A stretch of DNA of 64,000 bases. It comes from Lucinisca nassula (taxonomy: Eukaryota; Mollusca; Bivalvia; Lucinida; Lucinidae). The position numbers and the translations under genes were made by a program. Below are positions 21,286-32,850 of this stretch, piece by piece. The DNA lies in contig OY757010.1 of the NCBI GenBank assembly GCA_963580285.1, positions 212,568,138 through 212,632,137 on the forward strand, given 5' to 3'. Under the pieces are notes generated by a model. The model was given only the letters and a program-made list of their open reading frames with translations. It was not told the DNA's origin and searched no databases. The first letter of the stretch is position 1; each line of letters starts with the position of its first letter.

Positions 21286-21663
21286 CACGAAAACACACTT
21301 ATATAATCTTGAACCCCCTTTAACCCCACTTTTATGCAGTAAAACTGGGGTTCACAGGGATAAACTTTATTTTTCTTATTTCTGCTTTAAAATATAGATT
21401 GTGGGTACTCGTTAGAACCGCCTCGTTTTCTTATTTCTGCTTTAAAATATAGAGTGTGGGTACCCGTTAGATTTCTTATTTCTGCTTTAAAATATAGATT
21501 GTGGGTACCCGTTAGAACCGCCTCGATGAGGCGGTTCTAACGAGTACCCACAATCTATATTTTAAAACAGAAATAAGAAAAATATCACAATTTTTCATTA
21601 TAAAATCTTCATTTTTTTGGCGAAAAAATTACTAAGTATTTGTATAGGCTTGTTTATGTAATG
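21286..21663. mobile_element. PalA MITE with triplicated core arm
   Basis: Ends are ATCACGAAAACACACTTATA and TATAGGCTTGTTTATGTAATG. The left core arm (TTTCTTATTTCTGCTTTAAA...GGGTACCCGTTAGA) occurs three times in a row from 21368 to 21520. It then pairs with a single right arm (21530-21590). The last arm pair is perfect over about 50 bp. Confidence 0.85.
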
Positions 21664-21748
21664 TGAATAGTTTTACATAAAGTGCGTTCCGATCAGTGTC
21701 TTTATCAACTGCACATGTTTAGATAAAACCTACTTTTTTGAATTTCAG

Positions 21749-22039
21749 ACAAAATAATTTGTGAAGATGGAAGTTCCACAATAAGTTGTTCTGGGCAACC
21801 AGGCTCAACGCTGGATATCAAGTATGCCAATTACGGTCGTACGTCAACAGAGGTCTGTCAGCATGACAGCAAACCCTTCAGTGACACTGGCTGTATATCA
21901 CACACCTCTCTCGCAGCTGTACAGCAACTCTGTCAGGACAAGGAATCGTGTCAGATCAGTGCAACAAATGCAGCGCTCGGCGATACTTGTCCGGGAACTT
22001 GGAAATACTTAGAAATATATTTCACCTGTAAAGCTCCTC
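21749..22039 (+). CDS. SUEL-type (rhamnose-binding) lectin domain exon
   Basis: A 291-bp exon between acceptor TTTTTTGAATTTCAG (ending 21748) and donor GTAAGTATT (from 22040) encodes one open frame of 96 codons. It begins ...KIICEDGSSTISCSGQPGST and contains ANYGRTSTEVC, CQDKESCQISATNAALGD and CPGTWKYLEIYFTC. These are the hallmarks of the galactose-binding SUEL lectin domain: the ANYGR signature, paired cysteines and GD.CPGT.KYLE. Both splice junctions are phase 1, so the domain is a symmetric shuffling unit. Such domains occur in secreted lectins and in extracellular parts of adhesion receptors. The parent gene cannot be named because no other exon is in the window. Confidence 0.9.
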
Positions 22040-22760
22040 GTAAGTATTTATCTTTCACCTATGAATCCCTGCAGTCGACTGCAGTTCCGTCTGTGGATTT
22101 GGACATGTCAATTTTTGTAAATAGAGATCTATAAATAACCGTTACCTGGATTTAGTGCAAGTTATTGATTGTGACGTGGACATATGCAGCTTACCTCGGA
22201 TCCATTTAGTAACTTTGAGTCGATTGTTTATTGCACCGATGTTACGGGGGGAGGCTTCCTTGAGGGTACTGGCAACGGCAGTATGCTCGGGACTGCCTCC
22301 TTTTGTGGCTTTCGGTGGGCACTTGATATACAGAACGTGACGGCTAGTATCAATTAAGAAACATGGCTAGTGTATAATGCTATTTGCAGGCTTTACAATT
22401 TTTATAATATATGGAGATAGTTTTGCTGTTATATATTCACCTTTTTTGCATTAAAAGCTATCTGCATGCCCTCAGTCCGCGTGAAGGTGAAGGTTGGCCT
22501 GTTCCACTCCCACACTAAAGGTGGACCAGCCCAGCCGTGTTTCGATATTGGTTAGCTAGGTTCTTGCGGATGATGCAGAAATGATGAATATATATGGTGT
22601 TATTTGATTCTTGCTCAAAATGTTATTATAAGTTCAATGTTTAGCTCTATCGTTTGGATTTCTTTCCTTGCTTCATGCTCATTTACAACATGTCTCTGTA
22701 TGTGCTCCTATGTAGGCCGAAAATTCGAAATAAACGTCTTGTATCTTGTATCTTGTTTAT
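22040..22760 (+). other. Intron downstream of the lectin exon
   Basis: No further lectin exon is found. A short hairpin, CCCTGCAGTCGACTGCAGTTCC, is at 22067-22088. TCTTGTATCTTGTATCTTG is repeated just before the pB1 MITE. Confidence 0.5.
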
Positions 22761-22976
22761 TTAACCCTTGTCCTGCTGAACCCGGATATGTCTTATCTTT
22801 CAAACATTGTAGATCCAGATCAGATGGCTTCTGAAGAAGCCATCTGATCAGGATCTTCATTGTTGGTCATTCAGATAGTGATTTTGTTGCAATTATTTGC
22901 ATCAAGTAATCTGACTGCTGGTTGATAATTGGTAGTGGGTGTGGCATATTTAAATATTCAGCAGGTCAAGGGTTAA
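22761..22976 (-). mobile_element. piggyBac-like MITE, family pB1
   Basis: Exact TTAA lies at both ends (22761-22764 and 22973-22976). The TIRs are TTAACCCTTGTCCTGCTGAA and TTCAGCAGGTCAAGGGTTAA. The inner hairpin is CAGATGGCTTCTGAAGAAGC. Confidence 0.9.
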
Positions 22977-22999
22977 CTCGATTGATAAACAATCGACCT

Positions 23000-23280
23000 A
23001 AACTGCATTAGGAAAACATGTCAATGTGTAATAATGGCGTCCAACATGGTGTCAGAAATAACAAATATTAAGAAAAATTGCGATATCTTTCTTATTTTTT
23101 TTTCTTACACTATTGATAGTGTGTTCTCGATGGAACTGCCTCAATGAGGCGGTTCTAACGAGTACCCACAATCTAAATTAATGAGCAAAAAATAAGGCAG
23201 ATATAATGTATACCCTCGTAAACCTCAGTTTGCTCTATATAAAGTGGGATTTAGAGAAGTTTTCGTTTCACGGCCCAGAA
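23000..23280. mobile_element. Palindromic MITE (PalB-like), partly decayed
   Basis: The core is GAACTGCCTCAATGAGGCGG with TCTAACGAGTACCCACAATC on the right and a degraded left arm (GTGTTCTCGATGG). ATAAAGTGGGATTTAGAG and TTTCGTTTCACGG follow. The left terminus is unclear. Confidence 0.65.
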
Positions 23281-23616
23281 AACATGTATGTCTCCATATT
23301 TTCTAGTTTTGTGGTGTGTTCCTTGCTTCTAAAGGCCAACCCTTTTATATGACATATTTGTTATCGTGAAGGTTGGGTGGTTATGTGACATATTTTCGAA
23401 GAATAGATATATAAAATAAATCTGAGAAAAAAATGTACTGCAAGAGAGTTCTAAATAACTTTTTTGGAGAAAATAGGCGCATACTGTAATATCCCTAGTT
23501 ATTGGGCCTAACAGGTACGCCCGAGCAAAAAGTGAAGTCAGACAGCTCCTTCCGTCTGCTTGCTAGATTGTGAAACAAACTTGTTAGCAGCCTACGGCAT
23601 CAGAAACTTTATGGTT
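23281..23616. other. No gene seen
   Basis: Unannotated AT-rich DNA between a MITE and the first tandem-array element. Confidence 0.35.
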
Positions 23617-25372
23617 TTTAGCTCACCAGAGCCGAAGGCTGGGGGGAGCTTATAGGCTAGGCAGTTGTCCGTCGTCTGCGTCTGCGTCGCCTGCGTCCAT
23701 CAACACTTTCAAACAACATCTCCTCTGAAGCCACTGGGCCGATTGGGCCCAAATTTTATCTGTAGCATTTTTAGGCTGGGGGATTGAAAGTTTGTGTTTT
23801 TGTGAAAATCGGCGAATTAGTTTGGTTGCTATGACAACTTAGAGTTTCCATAGACTTATAATGGGGAAAATTGAAAAATGACATTTACTGCCAAGCCTCT
23901 GCAGATATTTTGACAAAACTTTGATAGAAATGTTCTGTTGGCAATCTACTTTCTGTCAAATGTTTTTAAGCCTACTGCTCATTTTCGTTGGTTGTCATGG
24001 AAACCAAAATGAAAAAAAAAAATAGAAAAAAAAATACTTAAAAAAACATCTCCTCAGAAACCGTCAGCTCTTAGAGGTGGAGACTTTATGAAAATATTCA
24101 CCATATTTGCCTTAACAGATTTTGTGTTTTTGTTTTTTTTTTGTTTTTTTTTTATGAAATTCGGCTCTTTAGTGTGGTTGCTATGGCACCTTAGATTTTC
24201 CATAGACTTATAGTTGGGAAAATTATAAAAATGGCATTAACTGCCAAACCTTTGCAGATATTTTGACACAACTTTCATAGAAATGTTCCTTAAGCAATCT
24301 ACCATCTGCCATATGATTTTAGGCCTATTGCTCATTTTTACTGGTTGCTACGGAAACCAACATGAAAAAAAAAATTTAAAAAAAAAAAACTTAAAAAAAT
24401 CATCTCCTCAGAAACCATATGCTCTTTGAGGATGAGAGTTTATGGAAATATTCAAAATATTTTCCTTTACATGTTTTATGTTTTTTTTTTATGAAATTGG
24501 GCTCTTAAGTTTGGTTGCTATGGCAACTTAGATTTTCAATTGACTTAAATTGAAAAAAATGGGAAAATTGAAACATGGCATTCACTGCCAAGCCTTTGCA
24601 GATATTTTGAAAAAAAAAAATCCATAGAAATGTTCATTAAGCAACCTACTAACTGTCATGTGATTTTAGGCCTACTTCTCACTTATATTGTTGCCATGGA
24701 AACCAAAATGCCGCAAAAATAGAAAAAAAATCTTAAAAATCATCTCAGAAACCATATGCTGTGTAAGGCTGAGACTTTATCGAAATATACACCATATTTG
24801 CCTTTACAGGTTTTGTTTTTTATTGAAATGCGGTTCTTTATTATAGTTGCTATGGCAGCTTAGAGTTTCAATAGTCTTGTAATGGGGGAAAACTTTTGCA
24901 GATGTTTTGACAAAACTTTCATAGAAATGCTCCTTAATCAATCTTCTAGCTGCCATACAATTAAAAGCCCGCTGCTCATTTATATTGGTTGCCATGGAAA
25001 CCAAAATGCCAAAAAAAGAAAAAAAAGTACTTAAAAATACTAAATTATACTATGAGGTTATGGCTTTATGCAAATATTCACCATATTTGCCTCAACAGAT
25101 TTTTTGTTTTCATATGAAGTTTTTTTTTGTTTTTTTTTGGCTTGCTATGGCAACTTAGAGTTTCCATTTACTAATTATGGAGAAAATTGAAAAATGGCAC
25201 TTACTGCGAAGCCTCTGCAGATACTTGGACAAAACTTTCATAGAAACATTCATTAAGCAATCATCTTTCTGCCATATGGTTTTAGGCGAACAGCTAATTT
25301 TTTGGTTACCATGAAAACCAAAAATGCAAAAAAAAATAAATAAAATAAAAACAATAGATAAATAAAAATAAT

Positions 25373-27440
25373 AAACAAGAGGCCCACGGGCCACAATGCT
25401 CACCAGATCTCAGGGGGCCAATGCCCACTGGCAGCAATGTATTTTAATTAACCATGGAAGCCCTGTGCCCAAGGATGCTACAGATAAAATTGGGACGCAT
25501 TCAGCCTAGTGGCTTCAGATTCTGATGTCGCTTGAATGTGTTGTTGCAGGACAACAGATGACAATTGAAACTTTCCCATCTGTGGCAACAAATAGTTAAA
25601 AAAAGAACATTATTAAAGGAACATTTCTATGAAAGTGTGACAAAATATCTTGAAAAGCATTAATGTCATTTTTCAATTTACCCCATTATAAGTTAATGGA
25701 AACTCTTAACTTGCCATAGCAAACAAACCGAAGAGTTTTACATCCCGCAAACAGCTAAGGTCATATTGAGATGGGAACTCGGTTTAAAGACTCATCCGAA
25801 AGTGTGGAGAAGCCCGAGATCGAACCTGCGATCCCTGGTTTACAAGGCGAGAAGCGTAACCACGGAGGCCTAATCAAACCAAAGAGCCAAATTTCATAAA
25901 CCAGAGCTCAGGTGCACACTGCCCAATGGCAGACATGTATTATAACATGATACGATTTTAATCTACCAATTATAAAGTCTCCCAAACAAACACCATACCC
26001 AAATGAGCACCCATGTGGACTGTATCTGAAATATTAGGTGTTTTATAAAGTAGAGAGGGTGGGGCATGGAAACAAAGGAGCCCTGGTTGGTGTCACTAAA
26101 TGTGTCTTATCAAAAGGAACAGAGACATAATTATATGGTTTAGCAGTGGGGATATGTATGGTTCCTGAGATGTAAGGCCTTTTAAGCAATAGAGGGATTC
26201 GGAAATGGCAGATCCCAGAAAAGCCCAAAATTGTTGTCACTGAATATATCTTATCAAAAGGACCAAGAGTATATATGGTTAAACGGTGGGAATCTGAATG
26301 GTTTCTGAGATATGAGGCCCTTCTATGAAGTGGCAGGGAGGGAATTGTCCCCTGAGGACCCCTCAAGACGGGGTGACTGAATGTGTCTAATAACTATGTG
26401 ATCATAGGATTGGGATTTGAAAGGTTTCTGAGATATATGGCCTATTATGAAGTGGAGTCTTATCATAAGGCACAAGAAAATATATGGTTAAGGGGTGGGG
26501 ATCTGAACGGTTTCTGAGATATATGGATTTTAATGAAGTAAAGGGGTGGGGCATGACCCGTGGCACCCCGGGGGACCGGCATGCTGGTGTCACTGATTAT
26601 CATAAGGAACAAGTATATATGGTTTAGGGGTGGGGCTCTGAACAGTTTCTCAGATATATGGTCTTTTGTGAAAGGGGGGGAGCATGGCCCAGGCGCCACC
26701 CTGTGTGAACAAGAAAATATATGGTTTAGGGGTGGGATCTCTAAGGTCTCTGGAATATTTGGCCTTTTATGAAGTGGATGGGGTTGGGCATTGCCCCGGC
26801 ACATTCCGGTGGCCCCCAAGTTGGTGTCACTGAATGCAACTTATCATAAGGAATGAGAATATATATGGTTTAGGGCTGGGAATCTCAATGGTTTCTGAGA
26901 TAAATGGCATTTTATGAAGTGGAGGGGGTGGGACATGTCCCCGGCACATCCAGTGGGGGGGGGGGGGCACAGGTTTGTGTCACTTAATGCGTCTTATCAT
27001 AAGGAACAGAATATATATGGTTTAGGGATGGGGATCTGAATGGTTTCTGAGATAATGGCCTTTTATGAAGTGGAGTGGTCGGGGCATGTCCCCGGCACAT
27101 CCCAGGGGACCCCCAGGTTGGTGTCACTTAATGCATCTTATCATAAGAAACAAGAATATATATGGTTTAGAGGTGGGGATCTGTAAGGTTTCTGAGATAT
27201 AAGGCAATTTATGAAGTGGAGGGGGCAGGGCATGGCCCCGGCACAACCTAGGGGATCCCCAGGTTGACATAAAAGCTTATGGCTAAGAGAAAGTTACATA
27301 AGGAACATTTCCATGTAAGTTTTGTCAAAATATCTGCAATGACTTGGCAGTAAATGCCATTTTCAGTTTTCCACATTATAAGTCAATGAACTGCCTATCC
27401 TATAAGCTCCCCCAGAGCCTTCGGCTCTGGTGAGCTAAAA
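25373..27440 (-). mobile_element. Tandem-array element U2, inverted
   Basis: The ends are AACAAGAGGCCCACGGGCC at 25374 and GCCTTCGGCTCTGGTGAGCT near 27417-27436, the complement of the U1/U3 heads. About nine units of roughly 150 bp lie at 26040-27270. They carry TATATGGTTTAGGGGTGGGG, TGGTTTCTGAGATA and CTTATCATAAGGAAC. A tRNA-type SINE (25736-25874) is inserted near the tail. Confidence 0.65.
25736..25874 (-). mobile_element. tRNA-type SINE (family E), partial
   Basis: The minus strand starts GGCCTCCGTGGTTACGCTTC and has a B-box-like GGTTCGATCTCGG at about 25830. The rest is short. The flanks CAAACCGAAGAG (25724-25735) and CAAACCAAAGAG (25875-25886) form a 12-bp duplication with one mismatch. 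Confidence 0.65.
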
Positions 27441-27516
27441 AAACTTAACAATCATCTCCTCAGAAACCATATGCTCCATGAGGCTGGGACATCATAAAAA
27501 TATTCTCCATATTATT

Positions 27517-29905
27517 TTTTAGCTCACCAGAGCCGAAGGCTCCGGGGGAGCTTATAGGATGGGCAGTTGTCCGTCGTCGTCGTCTGCGTCGTTGTCCGTC
27601 AAAACACTTTTAAACGCCATCTTCTCTGAAGCCACTTGGCCGATTGGGCCAAAATTTCATCTATGGCATCCTTGAAAGTTTTTGTTTTGTATGAAATTCT
27701 GTTCATTAGTTTGGTTGCTATGGCAACTTAGAGTTTCCATAGACTTATAATGGGGAAAATTGAAAAATTGCATTAGCTGCAAAGCTTTTGCAGATATTTT
27801 GACAAAACTTTCACAGAAATGTTCCATAAGCAACTTGATATCTGTCATATGATTTTAGGCATGCTGCTCGTTTTTGATGGTTACCATGGAAACCAAATGA
27901 AAAAAGTAGAAACAAAATACTTCAAAAATCATCACCTGAGAAACCATATGCTCTATGAAGCTGAGACTTTATGGAAATATTCACCATATTTGCCTTTACA
28001 GGTTTTGTGTATTTCATGAAATTCAGCAATTAGTTTGGTTGCTATGGCAACTTAAAGTTTCTTATAAGGGGGAAAATAGAAATATGGCATTTACTGCCAA
28101 GCCTTTGAAGATATTGTGACAAATTTTTTATAGAAATGTTCCATGAGTAAACTTCTCTCAGTCATATGCTTTTATGCCAACCTGGGGTCCCCCAGGTTGT
28201 GCCGGGGCCGTGCCCCACCCCCTCCACATCATAAAAGGCCATATAAATCAGAAATCATTCAGATCCCCGACCCAAAACCATATATATTCTTGTTCCTTAT
28301 GATAAGACGCATTCAGTGACACCAACTTGGGGGTCATGCCCCACCCCTTCCATTCCATAAAAGGCCCAAATAGTTTAAAAACCTTACAGATACCCACCCC
28401 TAAACCAAACATATTATTGTTCCTTATGAAAAGATACATTCACTGAAACCAACTTGGGGGTCTCCCGGGGTGCGCCGGGGTCTTGCCCCACCCCTCCACC
28501 TAACGAAAGGCCATATATCTCTGTAACCATTCAAATCCCCACCCCAAAACCATATATATTCTTTTTCCTTAGGATAAGACGCATTTAGTGACACCAACCT
28601 GGGGGTCCAACCGGGATGCACCAGGGTCATGCCCCACCCCTCCATTTCATAAAGGCCCAATATCTTGGAAACCTTACAGATCCGCACCCCTAAACCATAT
28701 ATATTGTTTTTCCTTATGAAGGGACGCATTCATTGACACCAATTTGGGGGGTCTTCCTGGGTGCGCCTGGGCCTTGCCCCAGCCCTTCACTTCACAAAAG
28801 GCCATATATCTCAGAAACCATTCAGGTCCCCGCCCCTAAACCTTATATATTCTTGTTTCTTATGATAAGACACATTCAGTGACACTAATGTGGGGTCTCC
28901 TGGGATGTGCCGGGGTCGTGCCCAACCCCTTCATTTCATAAAAGACCCAATATCTCTGAAACCTTACAGATCCCCACCTGTAAGCCATATATATTGCTGT
29001 GCCTTATGATAAGACAAATTCATTGACACCAACCTGGAGGTCTCCCGGGTCAAGCAAGGGCCTTGCCCTACCCCACCACTTCACAAAAGGCCATTTATCT
29101 CAGAAATTGTTCAGAGCCCCACCCCTAAACCATATATATTCATCTTCCTTATGATAAGACGCATTCAAATAACACTAGCTTGGGAGTACTCCAGGGTGCC
29201 CGGGCCATGCCCCACTGCTTTACTTCATTAAAAGCCATATATCGCAGAAATCATTCAGATCCCCACCACTAAACTATAATATTCTTATTCCTTATGATAA
29301 GACTTTCCTTGGGGTCACTTTGTGCAGGGGCAATGTGCCCCGCCCCTCCACTTTAAAAGGTCATATATTTCAGAAACCATTAAAATCCTCACCCCATAAT
29401 CGTATATGTTCTTGTTCCTTATCAATAGCACACCAATTTGGGGGTCCGCAGGGGCCATTCCTCTCCTCTCCACTTCATAGAAGGGCCTCATATATCAGAA
29501 ACCGTTCAGATTCCCACCCATAAACCATATATATTCTTGGTCCTTATCATAAGACACATTTAGGAACAACAATCTTGGGCTTTCCTGAGATCAACAGGAT
29601 AGTCCCAACCCCTCCAGAGGCCTTATATCTCCGGCATACAGATCCCCACGGCTACACCATATATATTGTTCCTTAAGATAAAAACGCATTTAGTGATACC
29701 AACCAGTGCTCCATTGGGTCCATGCCCTACACCCTCTACTTCATAAAAGGTCTAATGTTTCAGAAACTGAGTCCAGATGGGTGCTCATTTGAATATGGGG
29801 GTCTATTTGGGAGACTTTATAATTGGTAGATTAAAATACATGGCTGCCATTGGGCAGTGCGCACCTGAGCTCTGGTGAGCATAGTGGCCCATGGGCCTCT
29901 TGTTT
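27517..29905 (+). mobile_element. Tandem-array element U3, best complete copy
   Basis: It is 2.39 kb long, from AGCTCACCAGAGCCGAAGGC to GGGCCTCTTGTTT. GCTCACCAGAGC (27522-27533) is the exact complement of GCTCTGGTGAGC (29869-29880). Inside are a (GTC)n head, one to two units of the mixed 300-bp type (27700-28140), then about ten units of roughly 150 bp (28190-29760). Those carry CCATATATATTCTTGTTCCT, CTTATGATAAGACGCATTCA and GTGACACCAACCTGGGGGTC. The layout resembles Helentron-associated elements with internal tandem repeats, but no helicase or diagnostic hairpin proves it. Confidence 0.7.
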
Positions 29906-29985
29906 GTGAATACCCGTGGCATATAGTGTTTTTTTTTTTTTTTTTTTGTTTTTCAAACATTTATTTCTTTATTTCAAATAATATG

Positions 29986-30247
29986 TTTGTTTTGTTTGAA
30001 CGGAGGTTTAACGTCCCAATCATCACTGCTTTGCGCCCAATTTTGTGGGACTTTTTACGGACATTGAGATGAAATGACATCTGAAGCCCAATGTAACCAA
30101 TAGGTTTTATATGCAGGGACCCACGCCACATTAACTTGGCCGGCTTATAAAGTGCTTTACCAGAACTCATGTGCGATCAGTTTCAGCAATGCGCGGAAGC
30201 ACCATGCAGCACAATATATTTCTCCAAGTCCCGATTGGCGGGACCTG
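29986..30247 (-). mobile_element. SINE-A copy, diverged
   Basis: GGAGGTTTAACGTCC, CAATTTTGTGGGACTTTTT, GAGATGAAATGACATCTGAA and AAGCACCATGCAGC are recognisable with many substitutions. The tail end lies next to an AAATAATATGTTTGT region. No duplication was identified. Confidence 0.8.
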
Positions 30248-30636
30248 TATTAGGTCTATACGAAAAGTGGAGCATATGAATTCGAATATAGGACTGTATA
30301 AAGAAGCGACGATTCTATAAATATTTAAACAGCTCGTATACAATATAAACATTTAATCTACATGACACTTAAAAGCATCGGTTTTGTTTACCAGTCAGTT
30401 TAAGGTACTATGTTGAATCACCTCCATGGTCTGCCTTCAGTGGCCAATGTTTTATAAGAAAAAAGGTCAACAGACTACTATGTTAACTTTGGAAAAATTT
30501 GCATTGACTAACTAAACAAGCTGGGCTGTTCAAATTGATTGTGTATATCTGATTGTCGCACGGAGAATACCACTGGTGAATAATAATTTATGTAAATAGA
30601 GAAAGCATGAAACAATATCAATCCTCATACCAGCAT
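30248..30636. other. No gene seen
   Basis: AT-rich DNA between two SINEs, with no exon or repeat recognised. Confidence 0.35.
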
Positions 30637-30649
30637 TTCGCCCATTTTT

Positions 30650-30910
30650 TTTTTGTTTTGTTTTTGGAGTTTTACAGCCCAGTCAACACTATTTTAGGTC
30701 ATTTTTAGCAGATCAGTTTACCTATCCACAAATTCTTTCGCCAGAAACTGACAACTGCCCTTCTTGAATCAGCGGAAGAGAGAGAATGGCCGTAGAAAAG
30801 ATTTCATGATCAATCTCTATGAAAGACTGTTGTCGACCCCGGCAGGTATCGAACCCTCCTCCTACTGATCACCAGTCAGATGCGCATCCGACTGAGCTAC
30901 CGAGACCGGC
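30650..30910 (-). mobile_element. tRNA-derived SINE, family B
   Basis: The minus strand begins GCCGGTCTCGGTAGCTCAGT. TAGCTCAGTCGG is a perfect A box and GGTTCGATACC a near-perfect B box, 37 bp apart. A body follows with TCTGGCGAAAGAATTTGTGG and GTTGACTGGGCTGTAAAACT, then a T-rich complement of an A tail. The target-site duplication is TTCGCCCATTTTT (30637-30649) against TTCGCCGATTTTT (30911-30923). Confidence 0.9.
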
Positions 30911-30924
30911 TTCGCCGATTTTTA

Positions 30925-31835
30925 TGTCCCCGGTAGCGATAGCGGGGCATATTGATTTTGTCCTGTCTGTGGTTTGTATGTTGGTTTTAACATTGGCTAT
31001 AACATTTGAACCGTTTGGGATAGAGGTAGAGCGTTCTCATTTGGCAAGTGGGTTTCTTGTGCCAAGAGCTTCCCGCTCATACAAAAATTAACCTGCGACC
31101 TTGACTTTGACCGTTGACCTACAAATGTACTTTGAAGAAAAAAACTAACACTGGTCATGACTTTTGAACCATTTTAGATAGAGCCTTTAGCATGTGTGTT
31201 TCTTGTGACAAGGGCTTCCCGTTGGATCAAAGTATTTTGACCTGTGGCCTTGATATTGTTCTGTGACATACATTAAAGAAAAAAAGACATTGATTATTAC
31301 TTTTGAACCGTTCCAGATAGAGCTTTCACATTTGTTCAGTTCAAATTCAGTAACTCGAATACTTTTGGGACTATGATATTTTGTTCGATATGGGGTTAGT
31401 TCGCAACACATAATGCCTGGCCTAGATGTGAATGGCCTCAGGATACATTTTCGATTTGGCATGTTGGCTCCTTATGACAAGGATTTCTCACTCATACAAA
31501 AAAATTGAACCGTGGCCTTGACCTGCAACCTACCTTAAGGAAGAAATTACACTGATCATAACTTTTGAACCGTTTGAGATAGAGCCTACATATTTGGCAT
31601 GTGGGTGCCTTGTGACAAGGGTTTCCCACACATGCAAAAAGTTAGACCTTGACCTGTTACCTCCTTTAAATAAAACAATAATCTTGGTCATAACTCTTGA
31701 ACCATTTCAGATAGAGCCTTTTAATTTGACATGTTGGTTCTTTGTGACTCATTTGACCCGTGATTTTAGCCTTAACCTGGGACCTACTTTATAGTAAACA
31801 TTAACATTGGTCACAAATTTTGAACCGTTTTAGAT
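30925..31835. repeat. Degenerate tandem array, about 140-bp units
   Basis: A head hairpin, ATGTCCCCGGTAGCGATAGC with GGGGCAT, is followed by about seven units. Phrases are AACTTTTGAACCGTTT, AGATAGAGCC, CATGTGGGTTTCTTGTGACA and ACCTTGACC. A foreign segment of about 130 bp (31325-31455) is inserted; the same segment recurs at 32515-32660. Confidence 0.7.
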
Positions 31836-31857
31836 AGAGCCTTCATACTTTGTATAA

Positions 31858-32260
31858 CTTGGAGTCGCTGTCCTATTGCAACACAACCACTAACAGTCTG
31901 CTGAAACTACAGGAACGTGCAGCAAAAATAATCATTGGATGAGAGATTTTTACACCATCTGAAACTCATGAAACTGGTTGTCTTTCGCGAAACGTGTGCA
32001 GTTTTACACGGTTATTAAGATGCATAATAAACCGATATACGGATTGCAAACATGATTACCAAAACATCCTACATTCACAACAAATGCTTGCGTTCAGCAG
32101 TTTAAGACCCGGCCAACACCAAATAGCATTCTTTGTTGGCTGGGTATGAGCTTCGAGTTCCCTTCACTAGAACACTGTACTATGAAAAACAGTGCAAAGG
32201 TATGGAATTTTCAAATTTCAAACAAAAACTCATTTAAAATACAGCAAGGTCTTAGTCTAT
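31858..32260 (+). pseudogene. LINE reverse transcriptase C-terminal remnant
   Basis: The plus strand reads LSYCNTTTNSLLKLQERAAK followed by IIIG. This is the typical segment just after the RT palm in CR1/L2/Jockey-like LINEs. Beyond it, stops and frameshifts dominate, with faint IFKFQTKTHLKY near the end. It has no start, no catalytic YADD and no 3' tail. Confidence 0.6.
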
Positions 32261-32509
32261 ATGTTAAATTCAAATTAGTCATGTTAAAAGTGGTATGTGT
32301 TTATAATGAATGACTTGGAAACAATATTGATTAACTGACCTCTGCCATGAAAAAGAAAACTTACTTTAAAAGATTATTTTACATGCATAAACTTATTAAT
32401 ATAAAATCATTCACTATTTCTTCACATTTTGGGCTGTGAAATTATTGGGTCTAGACCGCTAACCAAATTTTGAAAAATTCACTTTCGTCTAAGGCGGTTT
32501 TCGTAGGTC

Positions 32510-32850
32510 TATAATAGCACATGTTCAGTTCAAATTCAGTAACTCGAATACTTTCGGGACTATGATATTTTGTTCGATGTGGGGTTAGTTCGAACTACTG
32601 AGGGCAACACATAATGCCTGGCCTTGCTGTGAATGGCCTCAAGATACATTTTCGATTTACTGTGAAGTAAATCTTACGTTGTGTGTACTCATTAGAATCG
32701 CCTCATTGAGGCGATTCTAATGAGTACACCCAACAAACCTTTCCAATCTATGATTTGGAGCAGAAGCAAGAAGAATAACGTGTTCTTCTGTAAATCTAAG
32801 TTTTCTCTATCGAGGCTTTAGTGCGAAACTATTCCATCTGCATTTTTCAT
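32510..32850. mobile_element. Chimeric palindromic element
   Basis: The left part (GTTCAGTTCAAATTCAGTAA) duplicates 31325-31455. It leads into a perfect core, GTGTACTCATTAGAATCGCC with its complement (32680-32728), of the pogo-like type. The right part (AAGAATAACGTGTTCTTCTG, AATCTAAGTTTTCTCTATCG) resembles PalB arms. It appears to be a hybrid of two MITE families around one core. Confidence 0.5.

Larger units (their letters stand above)
23617..27516 (+). mobile_element. Tandem-array element U1, interrupted by U2
   Basis: The head is TTTAGCTCACCAGAGCCGAA and TTGTCCGTCGTCTGCGTC. Four to five units of about 330 bp follow (23815-25370). Their phrases are TTGGTTGCTATGGCAACTTA, GCAGATATTTTGACAAAACT and TCTCCTCAGAAACCATATGC. 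A second element inserted in reverse (25373-27440) cuts the array, which resumes at 27441-27516 before U3 begins. The 3' terminus was not found and was probably lost. Confidence 0.6.

Noticed and set aside
21400..21590. Regularly recurring palindromes suggesting a CRISPR-like array
   Set aside because: The repeats are hairpins inside MITEs with TIRs, without regular unique spacers, in a eukaryotic context.
26040..27270. Overlapping ORFs of 60-118 codons rich in P, H and S
   Set aside because: They translate the 150-bp units of the tandem-array element; the same peptide phrases recur every unit.
30830..30910. A tRNA-like sequence with good A and B boxes that could be taken for a tRNA gene
   Set aside because: It lacks a proper acceptor stem and continues into a SINE body with an A-rich tail and a 13-bp target-site duplication. 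A second copy is at 54590-54868.
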